Assembly (NCBI GenBank): GCA_002778635.1
Contig: PFAS01000018.1
Span: 1-15,018, forward strand
Length of the DNA: 15,018 nt
Reading direction: 5' to 3'
Origin: Candidatus Falkowbacteria bacterium CG10_big_fil_rev_8_21_14_0_10_43_11
GTDB taxonomy: Bacteria; Patescibacteriota; Patescibacteriia; Patescibacteriales; XYC2-FULL-47-12
Shown: in pieces, positions 1 to 6,240 of the stretch
How positions within the stretch are numbered: position 1 is the first letter of the stretch
How the letters are laid out: each line of letters begins with the position of its first letter
Program-made: the position numbers and the translations under genes
The notes under the pieces: generated by a model
What the model saw: the letters and a program-made list of their open reading frames with translations, nothing else
What the model was told of the DNA's origin: nothing
The model's database searches: none

Positions 1-860
1 TTAATCCATTGTCTTATAATATTTATTACTTTTTGTTCACACTGGATAAAACCGTGGTTCGCGCCGCTGACAGTTTTAACGGTAAAATTTTTGCCTTCTA
101 AATTACTTTTAAACCAGCGGATTATCTCCCCTAAAGGCCGGTCAAGATACTCGTCTTTTTCGGCAAAAACAAGCAGCATCGGTATTTTAATTTTTTGCAA
201 CGCGACCGGATGCCGCGCTGGCGTAGCGTAACAAAATATTTCCTCCCGGCTGTCCGGAGTGAACAAGCTTAAAAACCTTTGGGCGTCATGCAATTCCGGC
301 CAAATTTCCGGCGGGAGCAACTGGCGCTTTTTGCCGGCCTTTATCATTCGACGAGCGTAATTTTCCGCTTTTACTATCGCTTGGCGGTTATATTTAATCG
401 CGTCGGCGTAATCGCTTATCGGGCAGAGCAAAATTACCCGGGCAATCTGTTTTTGGTTTTTATCTTTAGCTAAATAATAAACTGACTTTTGGCAGCCGGT
501 AGAGTGGCCGGCGAGAATAATTTTTTTAATCCCTTGTTTTTTGCAAAAATTAACCGCCCCTTGAATATCATCCGCGCAATCGGTAAAAACTTCATGGGCG
601 GAACCGGCGAGCGTTTTGTGAATTTTCCCTTTCGCGTCCGCGCGCCTGATATTTGAGATTTTATCATGTCCGCGGTTATTGAAAGCTAAAACCGAAGTTT
701 TTTCATCGACTAAATTATAAACTAGCGCCGGCCAAAACATGGCGCCGCCGAGACCATGGATAAAAATCACAGCTTGCTTTGATTTTGGCTTAAAAAACCA
801 AAGTCCATCAAGCTGAAATTTTTTTGGAGTTAAAAATCTGACTGGCTGGCAATTAGACAT
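1..860 (-). CDS. Alpha/beta-fold hydrolase, DUF1749-like (partial, C-terminus beyond window)
   Basis: Reading from the ATG at 860 gives 286 residues with no stop before the window edge. The sequence shows a complete serine-hydrolase layout: oxyanion-hole motif HGLGG at residues 35-39, nucleophile elbow GHSTG with Ser120, acid Asp236 in FAEKD, and His269 in GANHGF. This spacing fits alpha/beta hydrolases of the DUF1749 kind; the substrate cannot be told. There is no signal peptide, so it is probably cytoplasmic. The start codon lies one base after the 3' end of the upstream tRNA-Trp, leaving no room for a ribosome binding site. The next in-frame upstream initiator, a TTG at 888-890, is inside the tRNA, and a stop follows at 918-920, so ATG 860 is the sensible start. 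Hydrolase fold is near certain; the subfamily is a judgement from overall similarity. Confidence 0.88.
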   Translation of the reverse strand, partial: MSNCQPVRFLTPKKFQLDGLWFFKPKSKQAVIFIHGLGGAMFWPALVYNLVDEKTSVLAFNNRGHDKISNIRRADAKGKIHKTLAGSAHEVFTDCADDIQGAVNFCKKQGIKKIILAGHSTGCQKSVYYLAKDKNQKQIARVILLCPISDYADAIKYNRQAIVKAENYARRMIKAGKKRQLLPPEIWPELHDAQRFLSLFTPDSREEIFCYATPARHPVALQKIKIPMLLVFAEKDEYLDRPLGEIIRWFKSNLEGKNFTVKTVSGANHGFIQCEQKVINIIRQWI

Positions 861-861
861 G

Positions 862-932
862 CAGGGGATGTAGGAATCGAACCTACGCAAATGGTTTTGG
901 AGACCATTGTACTGCCATTATACGAATCCCCC
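862..932 (-). tRNA. tRNA-Trp (anticodon CCA)
   Basis: The minus strand folds into a cloverleaf of 71 nt. The acceptor stem is GGGGGAU with AUCCCCU (first pair G-U), the D stem GUAU/GUAC, the anticodon stem AUGGU/ACCAU around loop CUCCAAA with anticodon CCA, and the T arm GUAGG-UUCGAUU-CCUAC. The discriminator is G, as usual for bacterial tRNA-Trp. The 3' CCA is not encoded: the bases after the discriminator are C and then the ATG of the hydrolase gene. It follows the L33 gene on the same strand, an order often seen ahead of secE-nusG, but secE is not present here. Confidence 0.96.
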
Positions 933-939
933 AATTCAA

Positions 940-1036
940 AAAATTTATGATTTTAGATTTAGAATTTATGAATTTAAATAATAAAAAACATAATCCTGAA
1001 ATTTTAAATCATAAATCTGAAATCAGCAATTTAAAA
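940..1036. repeat. AT-rich fold-back repeat of the 'AAATCATAAATCT' kind
   Basis: The stretch between the L33 stop codon and tRNA-Trp is built from shuffled words such as TTATGATTTTAGATTTAGAA and TTTTAAATCATAAATCTGAA, which are roughly reverse complements of each other. The same words recur at 10961-11026. It abuts the L33 stop codon and can fold into a weak AT-rich hairpin. No coding potential is seen. The function is unknown; a 3' processing or mRNA-end role is possible. Confidence 0.7.
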
Positions 1037-1192
1037 TTACTTGGTTTCCTTATGCGGCGTGTGCTTTTTGCAGGAACGGCAGAATTTATTTAATTCCAAG
1101 CGCTGTTTGATGATTTTTTTATTCTTTTTGGAATTATAATTAACCCGCTTGCAAACCGTGCATTCTAATTTGATCATGTTGTCTTGAGACAT
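1037..1192 (-). CDS. rpmG: 50S ribosomal protein L33
   Basis: A 51-residue protein of the usual L33 length. It keeps the zinc-ribbon cysteines as two CxxC pairs (Cys11/Cys14 and Cys38/Cys41), with a lysine-rich centre and the typical ending HTPHKETK. It is part of the large ribosomal subunit near the E site. ATG at 1192 is chosen; an internal ATG six codons in (1177) would also leave the fold intact, and neither has a convincing Shine-Dalgarno sequence at normal spacing. tRNA-Trp follows on the same strand 104 bases later, so the two may share a transcript. A candidate promoter lies at 1230-1256. Confidence 0.96.
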   Translation of the reverse strand: MSQDNMIKLECTVCKRVNYNSKKNKKIIKQRLELNKFCRSCKKHTPHKETK

Positions 1193-1229
1193 AAATTTAA
1201 CTTTATTTTTTAATTTATACTTCCTACAG

Positions 1230-1256
1230 ATTATATTATCCGCCTATAAAAGTCAA
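1230..1256 (-). promoter_or_regulatory. Candidate promoter for rpmG
   Basis: On the minus strand there is a TTGACT -35 element (1251-1256) and a TATAAT -10 element (1230-1235). The spacer is only 15 bases, shorter than ideal. It would give a 5' leader of about 30 nt before the L33 start at 1192. Confidence 0.5.
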
Positions 1257-1264
1257 GCTCAATC

Positions 1265-1392
1265 CTTAAAAAAAATGACAAATGCCTAATTTTTAATTCC
1301 TAATCAAACCCCAATATCTAATGACTAAAATACTAATTGGACGTTCGGTCATTAGCCATTGATTAAAAATTAGCTATTAGAAATTAAAAATT
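1265..1392. repeat. AT-rich fold-back repeat of the 'TAATGACTAA/TTAGCCATT' kind
   Basis: The region directly after the MFS stop codon is made of recurring words (TAATGACTAA, GGTCATTAGCCATTGATT, AAAAATTAGCTATTAGAAAT) in both orientations. Related words occur at 9048-9130. There is no open frame of note. It ends flush against the stop codon at 1393. Confidence 0.7.
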
Positions 1393-2553
1393 TTACCTCG
1401 TGTCTTCCAGCGTCGCGCTCGGATAAACGGCGTACAGCACAATGGCGGCTAAAACCAAAAATAAATACGATAAAGGCAAAAAAAGCAATAACACTACGGC
1501 CAAAAGCGAGCCGATAAGCCAGCTTAAAGGATAAAGATTGCGGAACAAACTAATTAAATCAATATCCTGCTTGTCAACGATTTTAAAAAAATAAGACTCC
1601 TGCATGGCTTCTACTAAGGAAGCACCCACGCGGGTTAAAAATAACACAGCCGCCCAAACGGCCACGCTTAGAGAGGTAATAAAAAATATCGCCGCGGTCG
1701 CGCCACCCATGATTAGAAAACCGATTATCATTATTTCTTTTTCACCCCAATAGCGGTCAGCGAGGAAGCCGGCGGGAATTTCAAAAATAATAAACGGCAA
1801 AAGCATAACGGTAAAAATAGCACCTATTTGCGTCCAATCTAAGCCTAAATTGTTATGCAGATAAAGCGGCGTATAAAAAACCATCCAGCAGTAAAACAGG
1901 CGCAGTACAAACTGGGTGATAAAAATATTGCGCAAATTGCGGTTGCCGGAAAATATTTTGCCGAGGCGGCCGAATTGCCGATTTTTATATTCCACTTTAT
2001 CCCCTAACACCCGCCGCTCCCAAAAAAGCAAGAGCATGGCCGGCAAAATAATAATACCGGACCAAAAATACACGTTCGCGTACGAATCAAAACCGACTAG
2101 TTTGCCCATTAACATCGGCGCCAGCACCCAAGCGATATTAATGATTGTCATAAAACGCGTGCGGATGCGGCCGGTTTTTTCGTTTTCGGAAATATCTTCC
2201 AAAAAAACGTCAATGTTTAAGCCAAGCAGAGTCGCCGCGGCAAAATTAACGGTAAAAAACAGCAGTACGAAGCAGAGATTAGCGACATGCGCGAGTAAAA
2301 AATAACTTACGGCCAACAAAACGATAAAAACAAAGCTGACGCGGTAATTGCTGTATGTCCGGATATAACGCGGCAAAAGCCACAGGGAAATCAGGGTGAC
2401 GATTGTGGCAACAGCGACATACCAACCGACGGATTGCGTATTTACGAATTGTTCTAAATACGAAGACTGAATGTAACTTACGAGCGCGCCGGACAGCGCC
2501 CAAAAAAAGGCAAAAAAGTAAATTAAAATAAAAGTCTTTTGGCTTTTTATCAT
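1393..2553 (-). CDS. Major facilitator superfamily transporter
   Basis: A 386-residue, strongly hydrophobic protein with about 12 predicted membrane segments, the standard size for a single-chain MFS carrier in the inner membrane. The MFS motif A appears in the second half as GFLADRYWGEKE (residues 262-273), in the loop after a membrane segment that ends FIIFEIPA. A charged loop around residues 180-207 separates the two six-helix halves. The substrate cannot be inferred; drug or sugar exporters share this signature. ATG 2553 is used. A TATACT box sits just upstream (2563-2568), so the leader would be a few bases at most. The gene appears to be transcribed alone. Confidence 0.9.
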   Translation of the reverse strand: MIKSQKTFILIYFFAFFWALSGALVSYIQSSYLEQFVNTQSVGWYVAVATIVTLISLWLLPRYIRTYSNYRVSFVFIVLLAVSYFLLAHVANLCFVLLFFTVNFAAATLLGLNIDVFLEDISENEKTGRIRTRFMTIINIAWVLAPMLMGKLVGFDSYANVYFWSGIIILPAMLLLFWERRVLGDKVEYKNRQFGRLGKIFSGNRNLRNIFITQFVLRLFYCWMVFYTPLYLHNNLGLDWTQIGAIFTVMLLPFIIFEIPAGFLADRYWGEKEIMIIGFLIMGGATAAIFFITSLSVAVWAAVLFLTRVGASLVEAMQESYFFKIVDKQDIDLISLFRNLYPLSWLIGSLLAVVLLLFLPLSYLFLVLAAIVLYAVYPSATLEDTR

Positions 2554-2562
2554 ATTGTTTTA

Positions 2563-2592
2563 AGTATAGCAAAATTTTTACTTTAATGAAAA
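2563..2592 (-). promoter_or_regulatory. Candidate promoter for the MFS gene, close to leaderless
   Basis: A TATACT -10 (2563-2568) with a weak TTTTCA -35 (2587-2592) and an 18-base spacer, on the minus strand. Only nine bases separate the -10 box from the ATG at 2553, so transcription would start at or just before the start codon. Confidence 0.5.
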
Positions 2593-2602
2593 TTTATACG
2601 AA

Positions 2603-2631
2603 GTAGAGACGAGGCAATGCCTCGTCTCTAC
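2603..2631. repeat. Perfect palindromic repeat, GTAGAGACG family
   Basis: The arms GTAGAGACGAGGCA and TGCCTCGTCTCTAC are exact reverse complements with a single A between them, giving a 14-bp stem. It lies between the GerMN stop codon and the MFS promoter. There is no T-run on either side, so it is not a classic intrinsic terminator. Short palindromes beginning GTAGAGACG are scattered through many bacterial genomes, in the manner of REP or MITE-like elements. Confidence 0.85.
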
Positions 2632-2662
2632 AAATATTTTGCAAATATTCTGTAATGATTTT

Positions 2663-3400
2663 TTAATTCGCAAACGGCGCTTTATCGCACAAATTATCGC
2701 TGCAACCGATTTGCAGCCATTCGTAAAATGGCGCGGGGTCGCCGTCTATAGCGACACGGAAATCGTTAATTTCCGGAAACTGATAAAGCGTTTCGCGAAT
2801 TTGCGCCAAGAGTTGCGCGCTGCCGCAGGAAGAACTGGCGTTGGGCATAATACTTCGGATGTCTTTTATGTCAACATACGCCATCCCCTTCCTTATTTTT
2901 ACCGAATGTAAAATGTAATCGGTCTCTTTGGAGAAAAATGAGTTATAGCCGGCTTTCCTTTCCGCCGCCGTCGGACCGAAAAATAAATTGATTAAAGCGG
3001 TTGAAATCGGCTCTTCACCTGCTTTTAATTCGCGCTCCAGCGGATAAACGCGGCTGCAGTCCGTTTCTCCGGATTTACTAAAATAAACCTGATAAACGCC
3101 TTCCTTTTCTTCTTCGGCCGTTAAAATATCCGTATTATCCGACTCTTTTAATTCTTTGGCGGTTTTATTATTGGTGTCAGTAATTTCTAAATTACTTGCC
3201 GGCTGTTTTGCTTCTTCAGGCGACGGCGGCGTTTGCTTTGGTTTAAAATAAATTATCCCTAATACTGCCAAAAATACAATAATAACCAAAATAGCTCCTG
3301 TTTTATTGCTTTTTTGCGGCGGCTTAACTTCCGCTGCTTGCTCCTCTTGATTTAGCTGTACCGGCTCGCTAAAACCCGGAATAAGAGGTTCTTGTTCCAT
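2663..3400 (-). CDS. Membrane-anchored GerMN-domain protein
   Basis: Starting at the ATG at 3400, the protein has 245 residues. A short cytoplasmic, glutamate-rich N-terminus (1-33) is followed by one membrane segment (about 35-52) and a Pro/Glu-rich linker (55-100). A GerMN domain spans about 103-220, recognised from VYFSKSGETDCSRVYPLERE, the stretch LINLFFGPTAAERKAG and the segment VRKGMAYVDIKD-like VKIRKGMAYVDIKD. The domain should face the outside. Cysteines at 115, 192, 233 and 238 could form disulfides. GerMN domains occur in spore germination proteins and in many non-sporulating bacteria as cell-envelope proteins of unknown job. The frame stays open upstream to 3487, but a near-consensus promoter sits inside that extension, which supports the shorter start. 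Confidence 0.85.
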   Translation of the reverse strand: MEQEPLIPGFSEPVQLNQEEQAAEVKPPQKSNKTGAILVIIVFLAVLGIIYFKPKQTPPSPEEAKQPASNLEITDTNNKTAKELKESDNTDILTAEEEKEGVYQVYFSKSGETDCSRVYPLERELKAGEEPISTALINLFFGPTAAERKAGYNSFFSKETDYILHSVKIRKGMAYVDIKDIRSIMPNASSSCGSAQLLAQIRETLYQFPEINDFRVAIDGDPAPFYEWLQIGCSDNLCDKAPFAN

Positions 3401-3430
3401 AATTATATAAAAAATAATAATTCTCGCTTG

Positions 3431-3459
3431 AGTATAGGATATAATTGGGCGAATGTCAA
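3431..3459 (-). promoter_or_regulatory. Sigma70-type promoter for the GerMN gene
   Basis: On the minus strand, TTGACA (3454-3459) and TATACT (3431-3436) are separated by exactly 17 bases. Transcription would start near 3424, about 25 nt before the ATG at 3400. Confidence 0.85.
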
Positions 3460-3500
3460 ATGTTTTTGAAATAATAAAAAAGCGCATTTTTTGTAAAAAA

Positions 3501-4070
3501 CTATTGTAAATACAGTCCTTTGGTTCGCAATTCTTTTTTAATATCTAGATAATTTGGGATAGCTTTAGCAACTAAATTCCAAAATTTCCTGGAATGATTA
3601 AATTCTCGCAGGTGACATAGTTCGTGAACGATTATATAATCGGCAATATGCCTAGGTAAAAATAATATTTTATAATTATAATTTAAATTGCCTTTTTTAG
3701 AGCAGCTCCCCCATCTCGTTTTCTGCCTTTTTATCGTAATCGCATTAAATTTTAATTTATAAAATTTATTAAAATAATTTACTCTTTCTTCCACTAAATT
3801 CAAGGCGGCTTCTTTATTTTTTCGATACTCTATCTTATTACCCTTAATAAAAATTAATTTACCATATTTTTTAAAATACAAAATTTTATCTAAGAGCCAG
3901 GCGGCTTTGGCGCTTAAAAATTTTTCTACTAGGTTTTCCTTTATGCCATAAGGCAAGGTAACTACTACGCTGGTATCGCAATAAACCGCGATTCTCATTC
4001 TTTTAGCTCGCTTGCTTTTCCTTAGCTTATATTCAATTTCCTGATTATGAAGAAAAATTTTTCTTTTCAT
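3501..4070 (-). CDS. YgjP/DUF45 family zinc metallopeptidase
   Basis: A full-length 189-residue protein of the YgjP-like (DUF45, SprT-related) metal-dependent hydrolase family. The zinc site is clear: HELCH at 149-153 with the third ligand His159 in FNHSRKFW. The family's RWGSC motif is at 119-123, followed by a beta-strand and NYNYKILFLP. It is probably cytoplasmic; no signal peptide is seen. It starts one base after the stop codon of the HsdR stub, so it is translationally coupled. Genes of this family often sit next to hsdR in type I restriction loci, which matches this context. Unlike most of its neighbours it has no damage, so it may have a use independent of the restriction enzyme. Confidence 0.93.
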   Translation of the reverse strand: MKRKIFLHNQEIEYKLRKSKRAKRMRIAVYCDTSVVVTLPYGIKENLVEKFLSAKAAWLLDKILYFKKYGKLIFIKGNKIEYRKNKEAALNLVEERVNYFNKFYKLKFNAITIKRQKTRWGSCSKKGNLNYNYKILFLPRHIADYIIVHELCHLREFNHSRKFWNLVAKAIPNYLDIKKELRTKGLYLQ

Positions 4071-4071
4071 A

Positions 4072-4488
4072 TTAAAACTTTTTTACGATTATATCCACCA
4101 TTCTATTTAGATATTTTGAGAAATCATTAATTTTTATTTTGTCCTTATAATCTTTTAGCGTTAATTCCTGTATAGTTCGTTTAATTTCTTTCAAAAAATA
4201 ATCCCTTTTAGACGACTCCTGCCATTCTTTATCTAAAATTTTTGACGATTTAAAAGACATCTCCCTAATAAACTCTTTTACTATCGGTTCTTTATAATTT
4301 TCAATAAATTCTTCCGATATCGCGTATAATCCATATTCTCCCAAGGTAAAACCTAGCCCGCTTGCTTCTTCGTTTTTGCCTTTAATTTCTTCTAATAACT
4401 CATAATATTTTTTGATCCTTTCGGCTAAATCAATCTGATGCTGTTCAAATTCTTTTTTAATCGCGGTTAATCGCTCGTTAAATTTCAT
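4072..4488 (-). pseudogene. hsdR: HsdR C-terminal stub (type I restriction subunit, truncated)
   Basis: The 138 residues match the helical C-terminal region of type I restriction R subunits (DUF3387/EcoR124_C-like): an amphipathic helix LTAIKKEFEQHQ, then LGFTLGEYGLYAI, then the assembly segment ending in a helix with WQESSKRDYFLKEIKRTI. HsdR proteins run to about a thousand residues; the nuclease and the two helicase domains are absent. An in-frame TAG at 4501-4503 closes the frame upstream, and the stub begins with an ATG just five bases from the dinD stop codon. It could still be translated as a free C-terminal domain, but it cannot restrict DNA. The YgjP-type gene follows at once. Confidence 0.82.
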
Positions 4489-4492
4489 ATAG

Positions 4493-5111
4493 TTATTTGC
4501 CTAGCTTGTCTTTATCTAAATTTTTTAAACTTTTCTTTTCTTCGGATTTTAATTTTCTTCCCACTTTTTTAATATCTTCTTCGGCTGGCAACTTTTCGGG
4601 ATAAATTCCTCTTTCAATTAAAGTCTTTCTAACGCTTCTATTATTCGTAACATGCTCCTCGGAAATATGATGCTCGGTGTTTAACCCTTTTTTCTTGGTA
4701 TTAAAAATTATGATTTCCGTCGCGAAATCCTTGGCTTTTAGAATAATTGTCGGCTGAAAGTCGGCCAAAGCACGATTATCGGGCACGCTCAAACGATTTT
4801 TCATTTCTTGGGTGGTATAACCAAATAAAGCCTTATCGCCCTTACTTCTAATCAAACCAAAATTTTTATCGCTGCCTGTCTGTAGGCATTTTTATCGTTT
4901 TGTTGATATCAACGAAATGATCCGTAATTCTGCTGTTAGAAATCTCACATGCCGTTTTTGCCTTAAAAACAACATTTAAAAAATTTCTCCAATCAATATA
5001 GCCAAGCAAATTCTGCAAATCTCTAGCAAACCAAAATTCTATTCCATTTTCGGTTTTATTGACATAAGATTCAAAATTTTTAGTTAACGATTTAATAATT
5101 TCTTGTTTCAT
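4493..5111 (-). pseudogene. dinD: DNA damage-inducible protein D, internally deleted and frameshifted
   Basis: Two pieces of one DinD-type protein lie in order. The first (ATG 5111 to stop near 4866) carries the N-terminal BRO-like part: FWFARDLQNLLGYIDWRNF and the stretch KAKTACE...DHFVDINKTIKM. The second, from about 4870 to 4493 in another frame, carries the C-terminal part: SDKNFGLIRSKGDKALFG, ALADFQPTIILKAKDFATE and VRKTLIERGIYPEKLP. Compared with E. coli DinD (274 residues), roughly 85-90 residues between them are missing. At the joint, a ten-base word CGATAAAAAT occurs twice, 26 bases apart, around the partly palindromic GCCTACAGACAGGC. The gene sits inside a type I restriction locus, a common place for dinD homologues. 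It is very likely non-functional. Confidence 0.85.
4862..4897. repeat. Decamer direct repeat at the dinD joint
   Basis: ATTTTTATCG (plus strand) occurs at 4862-4871 and 4888-4897, flanking GCCTGTCTGTAGGC (4874-4887), whose four-base ends are inverted. This is exactly where the two dinD pieces meet, so it marks the deletion or a small insertion scar. Confidence 0.75.
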
Positions 5112-5137
5112 ATTTGTTAAAGTTAGTTTAAATATTT

Positions 5138-5683
5138 TTAATTTTTATGTTTTACAAATTTTTTATCCGTCGCTTCAATATCAATAACCCGATCAAATCG
5201 AAATTTTCTTACCTCTTTGCGCTTATGGCAATAGCCTTCGCCGTATGGCGCGCTTGATTTGTATGGGTCAACTAAACGGTCGGATACGCCCGATGTGGTT
5301 GAATCATATTTTAATTTTACAGTCTGTCTTTTCGCTACGGCCGATTTCCAAATTTCATAAAATTTTTGGTTATAATCAACATCAAATTTTATAAAATCGT
5401 CGTTGCCATAATCATAATCTTCATCATCATCCCCCAGTTCGCCCCAATGTTGTTCGCGTAACTCTTCCAGTTTCTGTTCCCCGTATTCGTTACTCATTCG
5501 CAACACCCGATTTTCCGCAATCTTAATTTGATCATCTGTTAATTTATTTCTCGCCTCCTCAACCAATTCGTTAATCGTCCCCGCTTCTTCTTTGGCCCAT
5601 TCCATCGCCCCGTACATTTTTTGAAACAGCCGCCAAGATAGATATTCAAGCATTTGTTTTGTATATTTTATTTTTTTGTTCAT
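5138..5683 (-). CDS. WYL-domain protein of the restriction island
   Basis: A 181-residue protein from ATG 5683. The N-terminal 80 residues are mostly helical and carry no motif I can name. An acidic stretch, DDDEDYDYGNDD, follows at about 85-96. A WYL-like domain covers about 108-177: KRQTVKLKYDST, the RLVDPYKSS strand, and the conserved ending RKFRFDRVIDIEATDKKF. The canonical W-Y-L triplet is replaced here by GEGYCHKR. WYL domains are thought to bind nucleic acid or small ligands and often control defence genes; that role is inferred here. The frame could begin at a TTG at 5707, but this overlaps the hsdS end, and ATG 5683, 13 bases after the hsdS stop, is preferred. The gene is intact, unlike both of its neighbours. 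Confidence 0.72.
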   Translation of the reverse strand: MNKKIKYTKQMLEYLSWRLFQKMYGAMEWAKEEAGTINELVEEARNKLTDDQIKIAENRVLRMSNEYGEQKLEELREQHWGELGDDDEDYDYGNDDFIKFDVDYNQKFYEIWKSAVAKRQTVKLKYDSTTSGVSDRLVDPYKSSAPYGEGYCHKRKEVRKFRFDRVIDIEATDKKFVKHKN

Positions 5684-5696
5684 AAATTTTTTACTC

Positions 5697-6064
5697 TTAT
5701 ACCGCAACTCTCACCCTCCCGCTTAAAAGATCCTGCATCAAGCCACTTTTAAGTTCGTCGAGTTTATTTTTAATTTGCTTATTAACATCAATTTTTTCAT
5801 CAACCGCTGACAAAATTTCTGCAATTTTATTTTGTTCCTCAAATGTCGGAATTAAAATTTTTGATTCTTTAACTAATTTAAAATGTCTATATAACCGGTA
5901 TTTGGGATGTCTAAATTAATTAAAGAATAATATAAAAATTTAGGGTTAATTTCTTTTTTACTTTGAAAAATTTTTGTTCCATCTGCGCCCGCGACAAAAG
6001 GAAAATCAATATAATTACAGTCTTCGGACTGTCCTGCCCGTGGACACGGGATCACGATCCGCAA
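5697..6064 (-). pseudogene. hsdS: HsdS C-terminal fragment (type I specificity subunit), frameshifted
   Basis: This is the second target-recognition domain and the C-terminal conserved helix of a type I specificity subunit. One frame gives CNYIDFPFVAGADGTKIF and the stretch INPKFLYYSLINLDIPNTGY. A second frame then continues with RHFKLVKESKILIPTFEEQ, the coiled-coil helix with IAEILSAVDEKI, and the ending LLSGRVRVAV. The two frames meet near 5885-5892, where adding one base would restore a continuous NTGY-x-RHFKL. The first recognition domain and the central helix are absent. Homology stops at a cluster of short palindromes (6017-6060), so the codons from 6064 to about 6020 are probably not original hsdS. 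It cannot direct sequence recognition as a normal two-domain subunit. Confidence 0.82.
6017..6060. repeat. Cluster of three short palindromes at the broken end of hsdS
   Basis: Three hairpins follow one another on the plus strand: ACAGTC-TTCG-GACTGT (6017-6032, a UUCG-type tetraloop), CCCGTG-GA-CACGGG (6037-6050) and GGATC-AC-GATCC (6049-6060, sharing two bases with the previous one). They lie exactly where recognisable hsdS sequence ends. Confidence 0.75.
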
Positions 6065-6096
6065 ATCTAGCTCACAAGGCTAGATTTTTGCTTTTT
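6063..6096 (+). terminator. Intrinsic terminator ahead of the small RNA promoter
   Basis: A 9-bp stem AAATCTAGC/GCTAGATTT with loop TCACAAG (6063-6087) is followed by TTGCTTTTT. It points to the plus strand and lies three bases before the -35 box at 6099, so it would insulate the small RNA from upstream plus-strand transcription. Confidence 0.6.
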
Positions 6097-6098
6097 AC

Positions 6099-6126
6099 TT
6101 GACAAAACAAATTTGTATGCTATACT
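6099..6126 (+). promoter_or_regulatory. Strong sigma70-type promoter of the small RNA
   Basis: TTGACA (6099-6104), a 16-base spacer, and TATACT (6121-6126) preceded by TGC, that is, an extended -10. It is oriented to the plus strand, where no protein gene follows. Confidence 0.85.
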
Positions 6127-6132
6127 GTTTGT

Positions 6133-6240
6133 TAACAGACAGGTAAATCCTTGTACGTGGGGCTCCGTATGGTTCCTCAACAGTGCGTACAAGGTTTTGT
6201 CTTTTATGGGAATAGTGGACTTTCTTCCACTATTTTTTGT
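6133..6240 (+). ncRNA. Small structured RNA convergent with the DUF3800 gene
   Basis: About 108 nt between a strong promoter and an intrinsic terminator. Nested helices can be read directly: AGACA/TGTCT (6137-6141 with 6198-6202); a perfect CCTTGTACG/CGTACAAGG (6149-6157 with 6186-6194); GGGG/CCTC (6159-6162 with 6175-6178); and an apical CC-GTAT-GG (6165-6172). No open frame of useful length lies inside. The 3' end overlaps the last codons of the DUF3800 gene on the other strand by about 35 bases, so each transcript is partly antisense to the other. Comparative surveys have described several 'DUF3800' RNA motifs near genes of this family; this RNA fits that association, but I cannot say which motif, if any, it matches. 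RNA status is well supported; function is unknown. Confidence 0.78.

Noticed and set aside
279..473. Plus-strand reading frame inside the hydrolase gene
   Set aside because: It lies opposite a gene with a complete catalytic triad and shows no protein-like features of its own.
2663..3487. GerMN gene start at 3487
   Set aside because: The region contains the promoter itself, and the N-terminal extension has no family features.
4874..6146. Shared ACAGACAGG between the dinD joint and the 5' end of the small RNA as a sign of one mobile element
   Set aside because: Only nine bases match, with different flanks; this can be chance.
6133..6240. Retron msr-msd next to DUF3800
   Set aside because: There is no reverse transcriptase gene in the window, and the RNA lacks the inverted ends expected around a priming guanosine. 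The link to retron-associated DUF3800 is only indirect.
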